From positions 1 through 64,000 of the forward strand of contig JBBPIG010000028.1 of assembly GCA_038040445.1 (NCBI GenBank): a DNA stretch of 64,000 bases, read 5' to 3'. The stretch's first letter is position 1, and the number at the start of each line of letters is the position of its first letter. The notes below the pieces were generated by a model, which was not told the origin of the DNA, made no database searches, and worked only from the letters and a program-made list of their open reading frames with translations. The translations under genes and the position numbers were made by a program. The stretch comes from Acidobacteriota bacterium. Lineage in GTDB: Bacteria > Acidobacteriota > Blastocatellia > UBA7656. Below are positions 17,173 to 25,553 of this stretch, piece after piece.

Positions 17173-17643
17173 ATGGATACGCAAACGTTGATAGCTACTT
17201 TAGAGGCCGCACCCGGCATTATCATTGGCCTCGTCCGCGAGGTGCCGCCCCAGAACCTCAAGCGCCGCCCTGCGCCGAACAAGTGGTCCGCTCACGAGCA
17301 TGCCTGTCACATATCTACCGGGCAGGCGACATTCCTCTCACGCCTGGAGTTGATGCTCTCTGACCCGCTCCCCCAAATAAAGTCTATGGAACCATCACCG
17401 GACGAGGAGGCCGGCTCACTACTGAGCGTTGATCTGGACGAAGCGCTGGGCCGGTACGTGCGGGAGCGGGCGCTGGTCGTTAAGCGGTTGAAGGAGCTAT
17501 CCGCAGACGATTGGCAGCGGACGGCCGAGCATGAGGCGTTCAGCCACTACTCGGTGTATATAATGTTCAGGCACCTGCTGATGCATGAGATGCTTCACGC
17601 ATACAGGATAGATGAGCTGATGCTGAAAAAGGATTGGGAGTAA
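17173..17643 (+). CDS. DinB-like protein, second
   Basis: 156 residues from ATG 17173 with ggaggag upstream, 35 bases after the predicted intron end. DinB_2-type: APNKWSAHEHACHIS, LLSVDLDEALGRYVRERA, and the C-terminal FRHLLMHEMLHAYRID with His ligands. Three His positions fit a metal site of the DinB/YfiT superfamily. The substrate is unknown. If the intron still splices, it would alter the 5' leader of this mRNA. Confidence 0.82.
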   Translation: MDTQTLIATLEAAPGIIIGLVREVPPQNLKRRPAPNKWSAHEHACHISTGQATFLSRLELMLSDPLPQIKSMEPSPDEEAGSLLSVDLDEALGRYVRERALVVKRLKELSADDWQRTAEHEAFSHYSVYIMFRHLLMHEMLHAYRIDELMLKKDWE

Positions 17644-17665
17644 ACAACTGGCTAGACAGGTCGCC

Positions 17666-17750
17666 GCCTAACAACTCGCTCGAGCGGACAAACCTCGCGC
17701 CCTCGCTGCGCTCGTCCGCTGCGGTTTGCCGCTCAGTTCGGGCGTTCGGC
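17666..17750 (+). other. attC site 11
   Basis: R'' gcctaac at 17666-17672 and R' gttcggc at 17744-17750; arms ctcgagcggacaaacc and ggtttgccgctcag. Confidence 0.9.
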
Positions 17751-17781
17751 GGCTTGCAACGGCCTGACGTAGAGTGACTGT

Positions 17782-18522
17782 ATGATGATTCAACTCGGGC
17801 ATGTCTGCGAACTTGTGCGGTATCCCGTCAAGTCGATGGCAGGTACCGCGACGGAGTCGGCATTTCTCGGGTGGCACGGTCTCGATGGTGATCGGCGCTT
17901 CGCTTTCCGGCGCTTGGGAGACGACAGCGGCTTCCCGTGGCTTTCGGCAAGCCGCCTCCATGAACTCCTCCTGTATCACGCTTTCGGTCTCGATGAGAGC
18001 ACCGGCGAGCCTCTGCCAACTCACGTACGCACGCCCGCCGGAACGAACGTAGAGTTGCGCAGCGCAGAGCTCCAGAGCGAGGTTGCCGAGCGTTTTGGCA
18101 GCAGCCTGGAATTGATGAAGCTCAAGCACGGGATCTTCGATGATGCGCCGGTATCGGTCATTAGCCTGGCGACCATTGCCGGCATCGGTCGCGAGGCGGG
18201 AGTGGATCTCGATCGCCGGCGGTTCCGAGCCAACATTGTGCTTGAGACCGGCAATCCAGAGCCGTTTCTCGAAGATGGGTGGGTTGGCGGGACACTGGTG
18301 TTCGGCGATAGTGAGCCAAGGCCAGCCGTAAGTGTGACGGCGCGCGACGTGCGATGTATGATGATTAACCTCGATCCGGACACGGGCTCAAAGGACGTGC
18401 GGGCGATGAAGACAGTCGTGCGACTGAACAAGAACACCGCGGGCGTCTATGGAACTGTGGTGCAAACCGGCACAATCCTCGTTGGCCAGACAGTGAGCCT
18501 GGTTTTGGGCGCGCGGCGCTGA
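17782..18522 (+). CDS. MOSC domain protein
   Basis: 246 residues. An N-terminal MOSC beta-barrel (ELVRYPVKSMAG, GLDGDRRFAF) is followed by the MOSC domain: RRFRANIVLETG, then ARDVRCMMINLDPDTG with the conserved Cys that ligates the molybdenum cofactor. Relatives reduce N-hydroxylated compounds (YcbX, YiiM, mARC type) or sulfurate the cofactor. As a cassette cargo it may detoxify N-hydroxy base analogues (inference). Confidence 0.88.
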   Translation: MMIQLGHVCELVRYPVKSMAGTATESAFLGWHGLDGDRRFAFRRLGDDSGFPWLSASRLHELLLYHAFGLDESTGEPLPTHVRTPAGTNVELRSAELQSEVAERFGSSLELMKLKHGIFDDAPVSVISLATIAGIGREAGVDLDRRRFRANIVLETGNPEPFLEDGWVGGTLVFGDSEPRPAVSVTARDVRCMMINLDPDTGSKDVRAMKTVVRLNKNTAGVYGTVVQTGTILVGQTVSLVLGARR

Positions 18523-18546
18523 AGACGGGCTTAACTCTATCGCGCC

Positions 18547-18634
18547 GCCAAACTAGCGGTTGCAACGGAGCGGGTGCACGCAGATGCTCAGCCTTCGTCC
18601 GCTGCGCCGCCCCGGTTGAACCTGGGCGTTCGAC
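18547..18634 (+). other. attC site 12
   Basis: R'' gccaaac at 18547-18553 (one off consensus) and R' gttcgac at 18628-18634; arms gcggttgcaacggagcg and cgccccggttgaacctg pair imperfectly. Confidence 0.82.
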
Positions 18635-18665
18635 GGCAATACCTCCACATCGAAGAAGTGCTAGG

Positions 18666-19088
18666 ATGAAACAATCAATCGTACATATAGCTTTGGTCGT
18701 TAGAGATTACGATGAGGCCATAGAGTTTTACACAAAAAAGCTTCATTTCACACTGGTTGAAGATACCTATCAGCCGGAGCAAGATAAGCGCTGGGTAGTG
18801 GTCTCTCCGCCTGGCTCGCTTGGAACTACGTTGTTACTAGCGAGAGCGTCAAAACCGGAACAGGAATCTTTCATTGGCAATCAGTCTGGCGGGCGAGTGT
18901 TGTTATTTCTCAATACGGATGATTTTTGGAGGGACTACAACGATATGATTTCCAACGGAACAAAGTTCGTCAGAGAGCCTAAGAAAGAAATCTATGGCAC
19001 GGTTGCTGTTTTTGAAGACCTGTATGGGAATCTGTGGGATCTGCTGGACCTCAATGACGACCATCCAATCTCCAAGCGAGCGGTCTAA
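18666..19088 (+). CDS. VOC family protein
   Basis: 140 residues: IVHIALVVRDYDEAIEFYTKK opens the first beta-alpha-beta-beta-beta module with a His ligand candidate; GRVLLFLNTDDFWRDY and AVFEDLYGNLWDLLDL form the second. A closer match to typical glyoxalase-like proteins than the two paralogues at 8317 and 24121. The stop overlaps a decayed attC. Substrate unknown. Confidence 0.87.
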   Translation: MKQSIVHIALVVRDYDEAIEFYTKKLHFTLVEDTYQPEQDKRWVVVSPPGSLGTTLLLARASKPEQESFIGNQSGGRVLLFLNTDDFWRDYNDMISNGTKFVREPKKEIYGTVAVFEDLYGNLWDLLDLNDDHPISKRAV

Positions 19089-19162
19089 CCGGGATTGACC
19101 GGTGCGTTTCTTATGGTTGCTTTGAGTGCCGTTCGCGCGCCCGATCATCCCAACCGCTAGAG
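19083..19162 (+). other. Degenerate attC site 13
   Basis: R'' gtctaac at 19083-19089 and an internal pattern parallel to attC 5 (ttgaccgg, tttctta, gcgcgcccg), but R' has decayed to about gctagag. VOC and serine hydrolase genes thus form one fused cassette. Confidence 0.6.
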
Positions 19163-19265
19163 CGGCTCCGGGTGGGCGTGGTGTTAAAGAAGATCGCAGG
19201 CGGAACGTTACTATTGCGTTGGCTAGTAGAAACAAAACTCAACTAAACAGGGATGGAGGAAAACC

Positions 19266-20603
19266 ATGCACGGCAAACGTACTCCCTTTTTCGCGCTCGT
19301 CTTATTGTTCACCGCGACGGTCGCTGCGCGCGCAGACAAAATAGACGACTACGTCAAAGCCGAGATGCAGAGACAGCATATTCCCGGCACATCGATCGCT
19401 GTCCTAAAGGACGGGAAGATCATCAAGGCGGAGGGCTACGGCCTGGCAAATGTTGAACTGAATGTTCCTGCCAGACCAGAAACCGTTTACAAAATCGGTT
19501 CCGTTAGCAAGCAACTAATCGCCACAGGAATCATGATCCTGATTCAGGACGGCAAGTTGAGCCTCGATGACAAAATCAGCAAGTTTCTTGAAGGCACACC
19601 CGATACCTGGAAAGAGATTACCGTCCGACATCTGTTGACCCACACATCGGGACTCGTCCGCGAGGCGCCAGGCTTCGATCCGCTCAAAATCCAAAATGAC
19701 GCTGACGTAATAAAGACTGCCTACCCATTGCCGCTCCGGTTTGCGCCGGGGGAGAAGTGGGAATATTGCAATGTCGGGTACTTTTCACTGGCCGAGATCA
19801 TTCGAAAAGTTACCGGCATGCCGTGGGGCGACTACTTGAACGAGCGTCTTTATTCGCCGCTCGAAATGAACGCCACACGCACGACCACCATGACCGCGCT
19901 GGTTCAGAACCGCGCAAACGGATATGTCTGGACGGATGGCAAGCTGCAAAACGCCGGCGTCTACTTCGCGTTGCGCCCAAGCGGGGCATTTCTTTCCACC
20001 GTTCTTGACCTGGCGAAGTGGGATGCTGCGCTCTACACCGACCGAATTCTCAAGCAGTCTACCCTCAGCCAGGTGTGGATGCCGGTCAAATTGAACAGCG
20101 GCGCAACTCATCCTTACGGCTTCGGCTGGGAACTAAGCAGCGTGGCGGGCCACAAGCTGGTGCACCATGGCGGTTCGCTTCCGGGTTTTCGCGCCCAAAT
20201 CGCGCGATTCGTGGACGATAAACTGACCGTAGTTGTCCTGACGAATGGCGACAATGCAAACCCGAATTCCATCGCGCTCGGCATCGCGGCGTTTTATATA
20301 CCTGGTTTAATACCGGAGCGCACGGTCGCAAGAATAGACCCCAAAATCCTTGATGCCTACACCGGGCAATATCAGCATCCATCGGTGGTCTTCGCGGTCA
20401 CCCGCGAAGGCGACAAGTTACGGTTGCAACAAGGGTCGAACTCGGAAAAACAAGATCTGCTGCCGGAAAGCGCAACCAACTTTTTCATGAACGAGAATCG
20501 ACGCCTCACCTACAGCTTCGTCAAAGATGAAAAAGGAGAAGTCGCCTATCTGGTAGTTCAGCTTGAAGGCCGTGAAACGGGGAGGGCGAAGAAAATCAAA
20601 TAG
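19266..20603 (+). CDS. Exported serine hydrolase, class C beta-lactamase family
   Basis: 445 residues with ribosome site ggaggaaaacc. A signal peptide (LVLLFTATVAARA) is cut near residue 23. The beta-lactamase/DD-peptidase fold is clear: nucleophile motif SVSK (near 71-74), YCN (near 162-164) and HHGG near 300-303. The C-terminal about 90 residues form a beta domain of the DUF3471 type. Cassette enzymes of this fold may be esterases or peptidases rather than beta-lactamases, and I cannot tell which. Confidence 0.88.
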   Translation: MHGKRTPFFALVLLFTATVAARADKIDDYVKAEMQRQHIPGTSIAVLKDGKIIKAEGYGLANVELNVPARPETVYKIGSVSKQLIATGIMILIQDGKLSLDDKISKFLEGTPDTWKEITVRHLLTHTSGLVREAPGFDPLKIQNDADVIKTAYPLPLRFAPGEKWEYCNVGYFSLAEIIRKVTGMPWGDYLNERLYSPLEMNATRTTTMTALVQNRANGYVWTDGKLQNAGVYFALRPSGAFLSTVLDLAKWDAALYTDRILKQSTLSQVWMPVKLNSGATHPYGFGWELSSVAGHKLVHHGGSLPGFRAQIARFVDDKLTVVVLTNGDNANPNSIALGIAAFYIPGLIPERTVARIDPKILDAYTGQYQHPSVVFAVTREGDKLRLQQGSNSEKQDLLPESATNFFMNENRRLTYSFVKDEKGEVAYLVVQLEGRETGRAKKIK

Positions 20604-20608
20604 GCCGC

Positions 20609-20700
20609 GCCTAGACTCCGGAGTGCATCGGAGCGCGCGGGCCGGTGTTCGCTATAGTGCGAGTGCAACGCCGCGCGCTCGCTGACGCCTGACGTTAGGC
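20609..20700 (+). other. attC site 14
   Basis: R'' gcctaga at 20609-20615 (consensus aac changed) and R' gttaggc at 20694-20700; arms cggagcgcgcg and cgcgcgctcgctg. Confidence 0.85.
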
Positions 20701-20714
20701 AACTGAGAGGCGCT

Positions 20715-21113
20715 ATGGGCTATGATCTCTTCATAACTCGAGCGGAGTTTTGGCCAGAAAACGAAGGTCGAGAGATAACTGCGGAAGAATGGGTGAAGCT
20801 TGTTGAAGCTGACCAGGAGTTGAAGTTGGCTGGATACAATGGACCCTATTTTGCCTTGTGGGATGGACCCTCGAAGTATCCGGAGGCATGGTTAGATTGG
20901 GACAACGGGAACATCTACAGCAAGAACCCAGATAAGGCTATTGTCGCTAAAATGATTCAAATAGCAGGTAGGTTGGGCGCAAGAGTGCAGGGGCAGGACG
21001 GGGAGATCTATCTTGATACGTCTCAGGTGAGCGACCCCGACGATCCCCTACCTCCAATCGAAATAGAGAGAAGTGGGCAGCGATGGTGGAGGCGCATGTT
21101 TCGCGCCCGCTGA
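20715..21113 (+). CDS. Unknown cassette protein
   Basis: 132 residues, ATG 15 bases after the attC core. Trp/Tyr-rich N-terminus (MGYDLFITRAEFWPENEG, ITAEEWVKLVEAD, YFALWDGPSKYPEAWLDWDNG), then a helix (AIVAKMIQIAGRLGARVQG). No TM or signal. I do not name a family. The last residues (RWWRRMFRAR) are encoded in what looks like the 3' half of an attC, so the natural C-terminus may be altered. Confidence 0.72.
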   Translation: MGYDLFITRAEFWPENEGREITAEEWVKLVEADQELKLAGYNGPYFALWDGPSKYPEAWLDWDNGNIYSKNPDKAIVAKMIQIAGRLGARVQGQDGEIYLDTSQVSDPDDPLPPIEIERSGQRWWRRMFRAR

Positions 21114-21128
21114 CGCGTGGCGTTAGGT
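21095..21128 (+). other. attC, 3' half only
   Basis: cgcgcccgctgacgcgtggc followed by gttaggt (21122-21128) matches the right half of attC 9. No R'' or left arm is seen, so the site is probably truncated. Confidence 0.6.
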
Positions 21129-21143
21129 TTCACAGAATGTCCG

Positions 21144-22019
21144 ATGGCGAAACGTAAGAACAAGTTTGCGAGATGGATGGGTCCGGTGCTCGATGCGCTG
21201 CGGGAACTCGGCGGTTCCGGCAAGCCGCGCGAGGTACTTGACCTCGTTGCAGATCGCCACGGGCTCTCCGACGCCAATCTTGAGGCTACTCTGAAGTCGG
21301 GCCAGACGCGGTTCTATAACCAAGTTCACTGGGCACGCCAATACCTGGTCTGGGAAGGCCTCGTTGATGGCTCGACTCACGGGGTGTGGTCCTTGACCTC
21401 CACCGGCTTCGAGACTTCGCTCGACGACGAGGCGGCGCACCGGCTAGCTCTCAAGTGGGGCAAGATTCACGCCGCAGCCAAGCGAAAGAGCGACGATGCC
21501 GACGAGGAAGACGCTCCCGTGCCCGCTGCGGAGGTCGTCGCCGACCAGGACAATCGGTATCTCCTGCTCGAGATCCTCAAGAAGGTGACCCCTCAAGGGT
21601 TCGAGAGCATCTGCGGTCGCCTGCTTCGGGAGTCGGGTTTCGAGAAAGTAACCGTCACCGGGCGGTCCAAAGATGAGGGTATTGATGGCATCGGAATTCT
21701 GCAGGTCAATCCCTTTGTGAGTTTCAAGGTCCTCTTCCAGTGCAAGCGATACAAGGGTTCAGTGTCCAGGGCTCAGGTCGGTGACTTTCGAAATGCAATG
21801 ATCGGCCGCGCTGACAAGGGCATCATCATCATCACCACCGGCACGTTCACGGCGGATGCGCGTCGCGAGGCCGACCGGGATGGTGCTCCTCCGGTCGAAC
21901 TCGTCGATGGCGACAAGCTCGTCGAGATGTTCGAGCGTGTTGGGCTCGGCCTGAAACCACGCACGGTGTATGAACTTGACCGTGCGTTCTTCGCGAACTA
22001 CCTGCCAAGTGAAACCTAA
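21144..22019 (+). CDS. mrr: Mrr-type restriction endonuclease
   Basis: 291 residues from ATG 21144. An N-terminal winged-helix Mrr_N domain (VLDALRELGGSGKPREVLD, WARQYLVWEGLVDG) is joined by an acidic linker to an Mrr catalytic domain (about 140-270): GFESICGRLLRESGFEKV, then D in DEGIDGIG and QCK in FQCKRYKG, the PD-(D/E)xK core. Mrr enzymes cut DNA carrying methylated bases, so no partner methyltransferase is needed, and none is present in this cassette. The stop overlaps attC. Confidence 0.9.
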   Translation: MAKRKNKFARWMGPVLDALRELGGSGKPREVLDLVADRHGLSDANLEATLKSGQTRFYNQVHWARQYLVWEGLVDGSTHGVWSLTSTGFETSLDDEAAHRLALKWGKIHAAAKRKSDDADEEDAPVPAAEVVADQDNRYLLLEILKKVTPQGFESICGRLLRESGFEKVTVTGRSKDEGIDGIGILQVNPFVSFKVLFQCKRYKGSVSRAQVGDFRNAMIGRADKGIIIITTGTFTADARREADRDGAPPVELVDGDKLVEMFERVGLGLKPRTVYELDRAFFANYLPSET

Positions 22020-22107
22020 CTTGCTTATCCAGCGGAGCGCGCGCACCGATAGTTCGTCCTCGGCCCTTGACGCCGTCGCGCGCGCCCGCTGATCGTCAGC
22101 GTTAGGT
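22014..22107 (+). other. attC site 15
   Basis: R'' acctaac at 22014-22020 and R' gttaggt at 22101-22107; arms cagcggagcgcgcgc and gcgcgcgcccgctg. Confidence 0.92.
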
Positions 22108-22157
22108 CCTCGCGAAGATCAGTTGAGCCAATCGGCGTAAAGTAGTAAGTTTGCCGT

Positions 22158-22217
22158 ATGCAAAAAATTGAAATTCAATTGTCAGAACTAACAGCAGTCA
22201 AGCTCCTTGGGGAGTAG
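22158..22217 (+). pseudogene. 19-codon ORF fragment
   Basis: ATG 22158 opens [19 protein letters not shown] and stops. It lies in the leader of the propeller cassette and resembles the start of a small antitoxin-like or hypothetical protein that has been cut. It may be chance. Confidence 0.3.
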
Positions 22218-22291
22218 TGTCCAGATTTTCGCTCTTGCCAGGTTCCGAAGAAGCCAGCAACCCGCTTGACGTATCAGGAGGCCCTATTTTT

Positions 22292-23707
22292 ATGAAGCGC
22301 TCATTTGTTTTCGTTGTGTCCTGTCTGCTGTTGATCGTCACCGTTGACCGCGCCGACGCGCAGTGGGCGCGGTTTCGCGGGCCAAACGGGTCTGGTGTCG
22401 ATTTGTCGGTCGGGTATCCCGTCGAGTTTTCGCCTACCAAGAACGTGGCGTGGAAGGCGTCGGTGCCCTACGGGCAGTCGTCACCGATCGTAGTGGGCAC
22501 CCGGCTCTACGGCACCGCCAGCGAAGGCGACCGGTTGATCACGTTCTGCCTGGACACGCGGACCGGCCGGGAACTATGGCGCCGGGAAGTCCGGCGAGAG
22601 CGAGTGCAGGCCGCATACAAAGCCAATGATCCGGCATCGCCAACCCCAGCGGCCGACGAGAGCGGGGTCGTGGCCTTCTTCCCTGAATTTGGATTGGTGT
22701 CGTACAACAACGACGGGCAAGTGCGTTGGACCTCCCGCCTCGGCCCCTTTAAGAACTTCTACGGAATGGCAGGTTCGCCAATCATCGAAGGGGGCACGGT
22801 CGTGCTGGTATGCGACCAGCAGGCGGGGTCCTTTGTCATTGCGCTCGACCGCTCGACCGGGCGTCTGCGATGGAAGACCGGCCGGCCAGGCATGATGATT
22901 GGGTGGTCGACGCCCATGGTCTTTCGACCGGACGCGACGCGCGCGGACTTGATCGTGCTCGGCTCGACGCGTCTCGACGCCTACGATCTCGCGTCCGGCG
23001 CGCAGCGCTGGTGGCTGCCGGTGGCGTCCGGTGGCGCAATGGGCACGCCGTTGGCGCACGGTGACACCCTGATGATCACCACCCTTGGCAGCAATGAGCC
23101 GTCGATGCCGACCTTCGCCGCGGTGCTGTCGCAATACGACAAGGACAAGGACGGGCGCCTGTCATTGCAAGAGTTTCGCGGTGATGCGGACCTTGGGGAG
23201 CACTTCGGCTGGATCGATGAGAACGACGACAAGTTCATCGTCGCCCAGGAATGGAACAAGACGCGGGCGTATGACGTGGGCGAGTGGGGGACGATCGCCG
23301 TTCGCCCGGGCAGCGCGCGGGGCCAGCTCGAGCCGGGCGCGATTCGCTGGCGCCTTAAGAAGAACATCCCGTACATTCCGGCGCCGCTGCTGTACCAGGG
23401 CGTGTATTACATGGTGAAAACCGGCGGCATCATCACCTCGCTTGATCCCGCGACAGGCCGCATCCTGAAGGAGGGCCGGAGCCCCGGCGCGCTGGGCGAG
23501 TACTATGCGTCACCGGTTGCCGCGGACGGTAAGGTGTTCCTCGCGAATACCGAAGGCAAGATCACCGTTCTCAAAGCTGGTGCGGAGTGGGAGGTGCTCG
23601 CCGTCAACGAAATGGACGACGAGGTCAATGCAACGCCCGCCCTGAGCGATGGACGGGTCTACGTGCGGACGCACAGCGCATTGTACTGCTTCAGCACCTC
23701 GCGTTAG
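22292..23707 (+). CDS. Exported PQQ-type beta-propeller protein with EF-hands
   Basis: 471 residues from ATG 22292 (caggagg upstream). A signal peptide ([19 protein letters not shown]) is followed by [11 protein letters not shown] and repeated propeller blades ([48 protein letters not shown]). Two EF-hand-like loops sit mid-protein: [13 protein letters not shown] and [13 protein letters not shown]. The PQQ_2-like repeat plus EF-hand insertion is known from periplasmic proteins of unknown role in Planctomycetota and Acidobacteriota. At 1.7 kb this is a long cassette. Confidence 0.87.
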   Translation: MKRSFVFVVSCLLLIVTVDRADAQWARFRGPNGSGVDLSVGYPVEFSPTKNVAWKASVPYGQSSPIVVGTRLYGTASEGDRLITFCLDTRTGRELWRREVRRERVQAAYKANDPASPTPAADESGVVAFFPEFGLVSYNNDGQVRWTSRLGPFKNFYGMAGSPIIEGGTVVLVCDQQAGSFVIALDRSTGRLRWKTGRPGMMIGWSTPMVFRPDATRADLIVLGSTRLDAYDLASGAQRWWLPVASGGAMGTPLAHGDTLMITTLGSNEPSMPTFAAVLSQYDKDKDGRLSLQEFRGDADLGEHFGWIDENDDKFIVAQEWNKTRAYDVGEWGTIAVRPGSARGQLEPGAIRWRLKKNIPYIPAPLLYQGVYYMVKTGGIITSLDPATGRILKEGRSPGALGEYYASPVAADGKVFLANTEGKITVLKAGAEWEVLAVNEMDDEVNATPALSDGRVYVRTHSALYCFSTSR

Positions 23708-23748
23708 CCGAGCCGCCGCGATAAGTCACTAGCCCTGCGTATGGCGGC

Positions 23749-23841
23749 ACCTAACAATGGCGTGAACCGGAGCCGCCGAAGCGGATTTCTTATGGTTCTT
23801 TGGCGCGTTACACGGCGGCCCGGTTACGCCTGACGTTAGGC
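23749..23841 (+). other. attC site 16
   Basis: R'' acctaac at 23749-23755 and R' gttaggc at 23835-23841; arms gtgaaccggagccgccg and cggcggcccggttac. Confidence 0.92.
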
Positions 23842-23940
23842 GTCGCAAAGACCCATGCCGCCCGGCTCTTCGACAAGCTCTCGGCGCGGCGCCGGACGCA
23901 GGCCGTGCAGCTCGCGAAGGAGGCGGGACTCATCCCCTGA
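23842..23940 (+). pseudogene. C-terminal fragment of a LuxR-type regulator
   Basis: The frame from the first base after the attC core to TGA 23940 reads AKTHAARLFDKLSARRRTQA then VQLAKEAGLIP, the recognition-helix end of a LuxR/GerE HTH. There is no start codon and nothing upstream of the attC continues it. The following 180 bases, with a hairpin around 23941-23985 (aagggtgatt/aatcatccttt), also look like imported intergenic DNA. Confidence 0.7.
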
Positions 23941-24120
23941 AAGGGTGATTTCCACGGTTTCGCTGCAGAATCATCCTTTCGGGTGACGCGGGAACCAAGG
24001 CGGAAGGCCTAGGCTGACGGGCGAGAGGATTCGAACAATGAAGAAAATCGCCGCAGAACGAAATAGGTTTCAGAGATCAGACGCAGTACGCTCCAACTTG
24101 GCCGCACTTCGGAGGCTCAA

Positions 24121-24507
24121 ATGAAGAGAGTCACAGGTATCGGAGGAATCTTCTTCAACGCGAACGACCCTGTCGCACTGCGAGCTTGGTACAAGCAGCA
24201 CCTGGGAATCGACGTCCAGGAATGGGGAGGCACCGCGTTCACCTGGACCGATGCAGCGGGCAATCCGACAAAGGGAACGACCGTGTGGTCCATCGGCGCC
24301 GCTGATGGTGAGCACTTCGCACCAAGCAAGTCGACCTTCATGGTCAACTATCGCGTCGAAGACTTGGCCGCTGTACTTCAGGCGCTTCGGGACGAAGGAT
24401 GTAACGTCCTGGAGAAGACAGACGATTCCGAGTACGGGAAGTTCGGTTGGGTCATGGACCCAGAGGGCAACAAGGTCGAACTTTGGCAGCCACCTCCGGG
24501 ACAGTGA
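24121..24507 (+). CDS. VOC family protein, copy 2
   Basis: 128 residues starting MKRVTGIGGIFFNANDP and ending GNKVELWQPPPGQ. It differs from the protein at 8317 at only about 18 positions, with a fully conserved block APSKSTFMVNYRVEDLAA. Ribosome site cggagg lies before ATG 24121. Its attC is unrelated to that of copy 1, so the copies reached the array as separate cassettes or one was rebuilt. Metal-dependent VOC enzyme of unknown substrate. Confidence 0.88.
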   Translation: MKRVTGIGGIFFNANDPVALRAWYKQHLGIDVQEWGGTAFTWTDAAGNPTKGTTVWSIGAADGEHFAPSKSTFMVNYRVEDLAAVLQALRDEGCNVLEKTDDSEYGKFGWVMDPEGNKVELWQPPPGQ

Positions 24508-24535
24508 GTTCCATGCCTGAAATCCAAATGCCGAC

Positions 24536-24595
24536 GCCTAACCCTTACATGCACCGGACTCGCCTTCGGCGAGCCGGTGATGTAAAACGTTAGGC
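24536..24595 (+). other. attC site 17
   Basis: A short, clean site: R'' gcctaac at 24536-24542, R' gttaggc at 24589-24595. Arms ttacatgcaccgg and ccggtgatgtaa continue into a ctcgcc/ggcgag hairpin. Confidence 0.94.
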
Positions 24596-24605
24596 GTACA
24601 AGGCT

Positions 24606-24965
24606 GTGACATGCGAGTTCCTGGCAATTCTGATCGGCGGTGGCGCCCTCACTATTCCGTTGTCGATCTGGGCGCTCAGCAAGCTGAAGGGGAGAGCCGA
24701 CCAACGCGCGGCCGGTGCTCCGGACACTTCACTGGAGCGATTCGCTCGGGCACACCCGAACTTGCGAGTCGATATTCCCGGAATCGTGATGACTGGCTCG
24801 CTCAATCTGCACGTATCGAACATCGATGAGCTTTGGGGCAGCCTGAAAGATAAAGCTGAAGTAATGTTCCCACCGCAGGACATGGCCTATCGGATGCGTG
24901 AGTTTGGGATAAAGGACCCAAACGGTTACGCGCTGATTCTTGGTGAAGACATTTCAAAGAAATAA
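24606..24965 (+). CDS. Chimeric ORF: TM segment plus C-terminal half of a VOC protein
   Basis: 119 residues, GTG start. Residues 5-27 form a TM segment (FLAILIGGGALTIPLSIWAL). The second half (GSLNLHVSNIDELWGSLKD, MAYRMREFGIKDPNGYALIL) is the last module of a VOC protein. The first VOC module is missing. The reading frame is continuous, but the join is probably a cassette-internal deletion or fusion; activity is doubtful. Confidence 0.6.
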   Translation: MTCEFLAILIGGGALTIPLSIWALSKLKGRADQRAAGAPDTSLERFARAHPNLRVDIPGIVMTGSLNLHVSNIDELWGSLKDKAEVMFPPQDMAYRMREFGIKDPNGYALILGEDISKK

Positions 24966-24978
24966 ATAGGGGAAATCT

Positions 24979-25386
24979 ATGGTACGAATCGTTTTGGGCG
25001 TCATTGCCGGATTTTTTGCTTGGTCGATAGTTTGGGTCGGAAGCGAGAAGGTTCTTTCGGCCATTTGGCCGGAGTGGTACGGCGCTCATCAACTCGCGTT
25101 CGAAGCGGCCGTTGCCAATGGCGGTCAGTTCACAGCGGACACGACGCTTCTTCTCATGCATATTGTCCTCGGTTCAATAGTCTCGGTGATGTCCGGATTT
25201 CTGGCCGCGCTGATCGCCGGTGAAAACAAACGCGCGCCGCTAGTCCTCGGCTTTCTGCTGGTGGCCTTTGGTTTACTGAAGGTGGTTCTGTCCTGGCCGT
25301 ATGTTCCCATTTGGTATCACGTTATCTTTACGGCGCTTCTAATTCCAATGACGATTATGGGCGGTAAACTGAAAACCACCACTTAG
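24979..25386 (+). CDS. Four-TM membrane protein
   Basis: 135 residues with ggggaa before ATG 24979, 13 bases after the previous gene. Four hydrophobic segments: IVLGVIAGFFAWSIVWVG, LLLMHIVLGSIVSVMSGFLA, LVLGFLLVAFGLLKVVLSW and HVIFTALLIPMTIMGG. No recognised domain. It is translated in series with its neighbours in one fused cassette. Confidence 0.72.
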   Translation: MVRIVLGVIAGFFAWSIVWVGSEKVLSAIWPEWYGAHQLAFEAAVANGGQFTADTTLLLMHIVLGSIVSVMSGFLAALIAGENKRAPLVLGFLLVAFGLLKVVLSWPYVPIWYHVIFTALLIPMTIMGGKLKTTT

Positions 25387-25396
25387 GAAAAAAGAA

Positions 25397-25519
25397 ATGA
25401 GAATCATACTTGCAGGCATCGCGGGCGGTATCGCGATGTTTATCTGGAGCTTTTGTTCCCATACTGTTCTGCCGCTCGGCGAAGTAGGCGTCAGAATGCT
25501 GCCGAACGAACCCCGCTGA
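25397..25519 (+). pseudogene. Truncated small membrane protein
   Basis: 40 residues: MRIILAGIAGGIAMFIWSFC, then HTVLPLGEVGVRMLPNEPR and a stop. The N-terminus looks like a longer family of single-TM proteins that continue after LPNE. Here the frame ends two codons later, where sequence resembling attI begins. It reads as a gene cut by a recombination junction. Confidence 0.65.
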
Positions 25520-25537
25520 TGGCGGCGCTCAGGCCTC

Positions 25538-25553
25538 CTAATTCATGTTAGGC
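25538..25553 (+). other. attI-like core copy inside the array
   Basis: TAATTCATGTTAGGCG here repeats 16 bases of the attI region (4542-4558 area) including the crossover gttaggc (25547-25553). The DNA to its left resembles neither attI nor an attC arm. A gccgaac at 25501 could be read as R'', but it lies in the truncated gene's codons. Confidence 0.65.

Noticed and set aside
25501-25553. gccgaac...gttaggc read as a complete attC
   Set aside because: The left core is made of codons of the truncated gene and the inner sequence does not form arms; an attI remnant explains the right side better.
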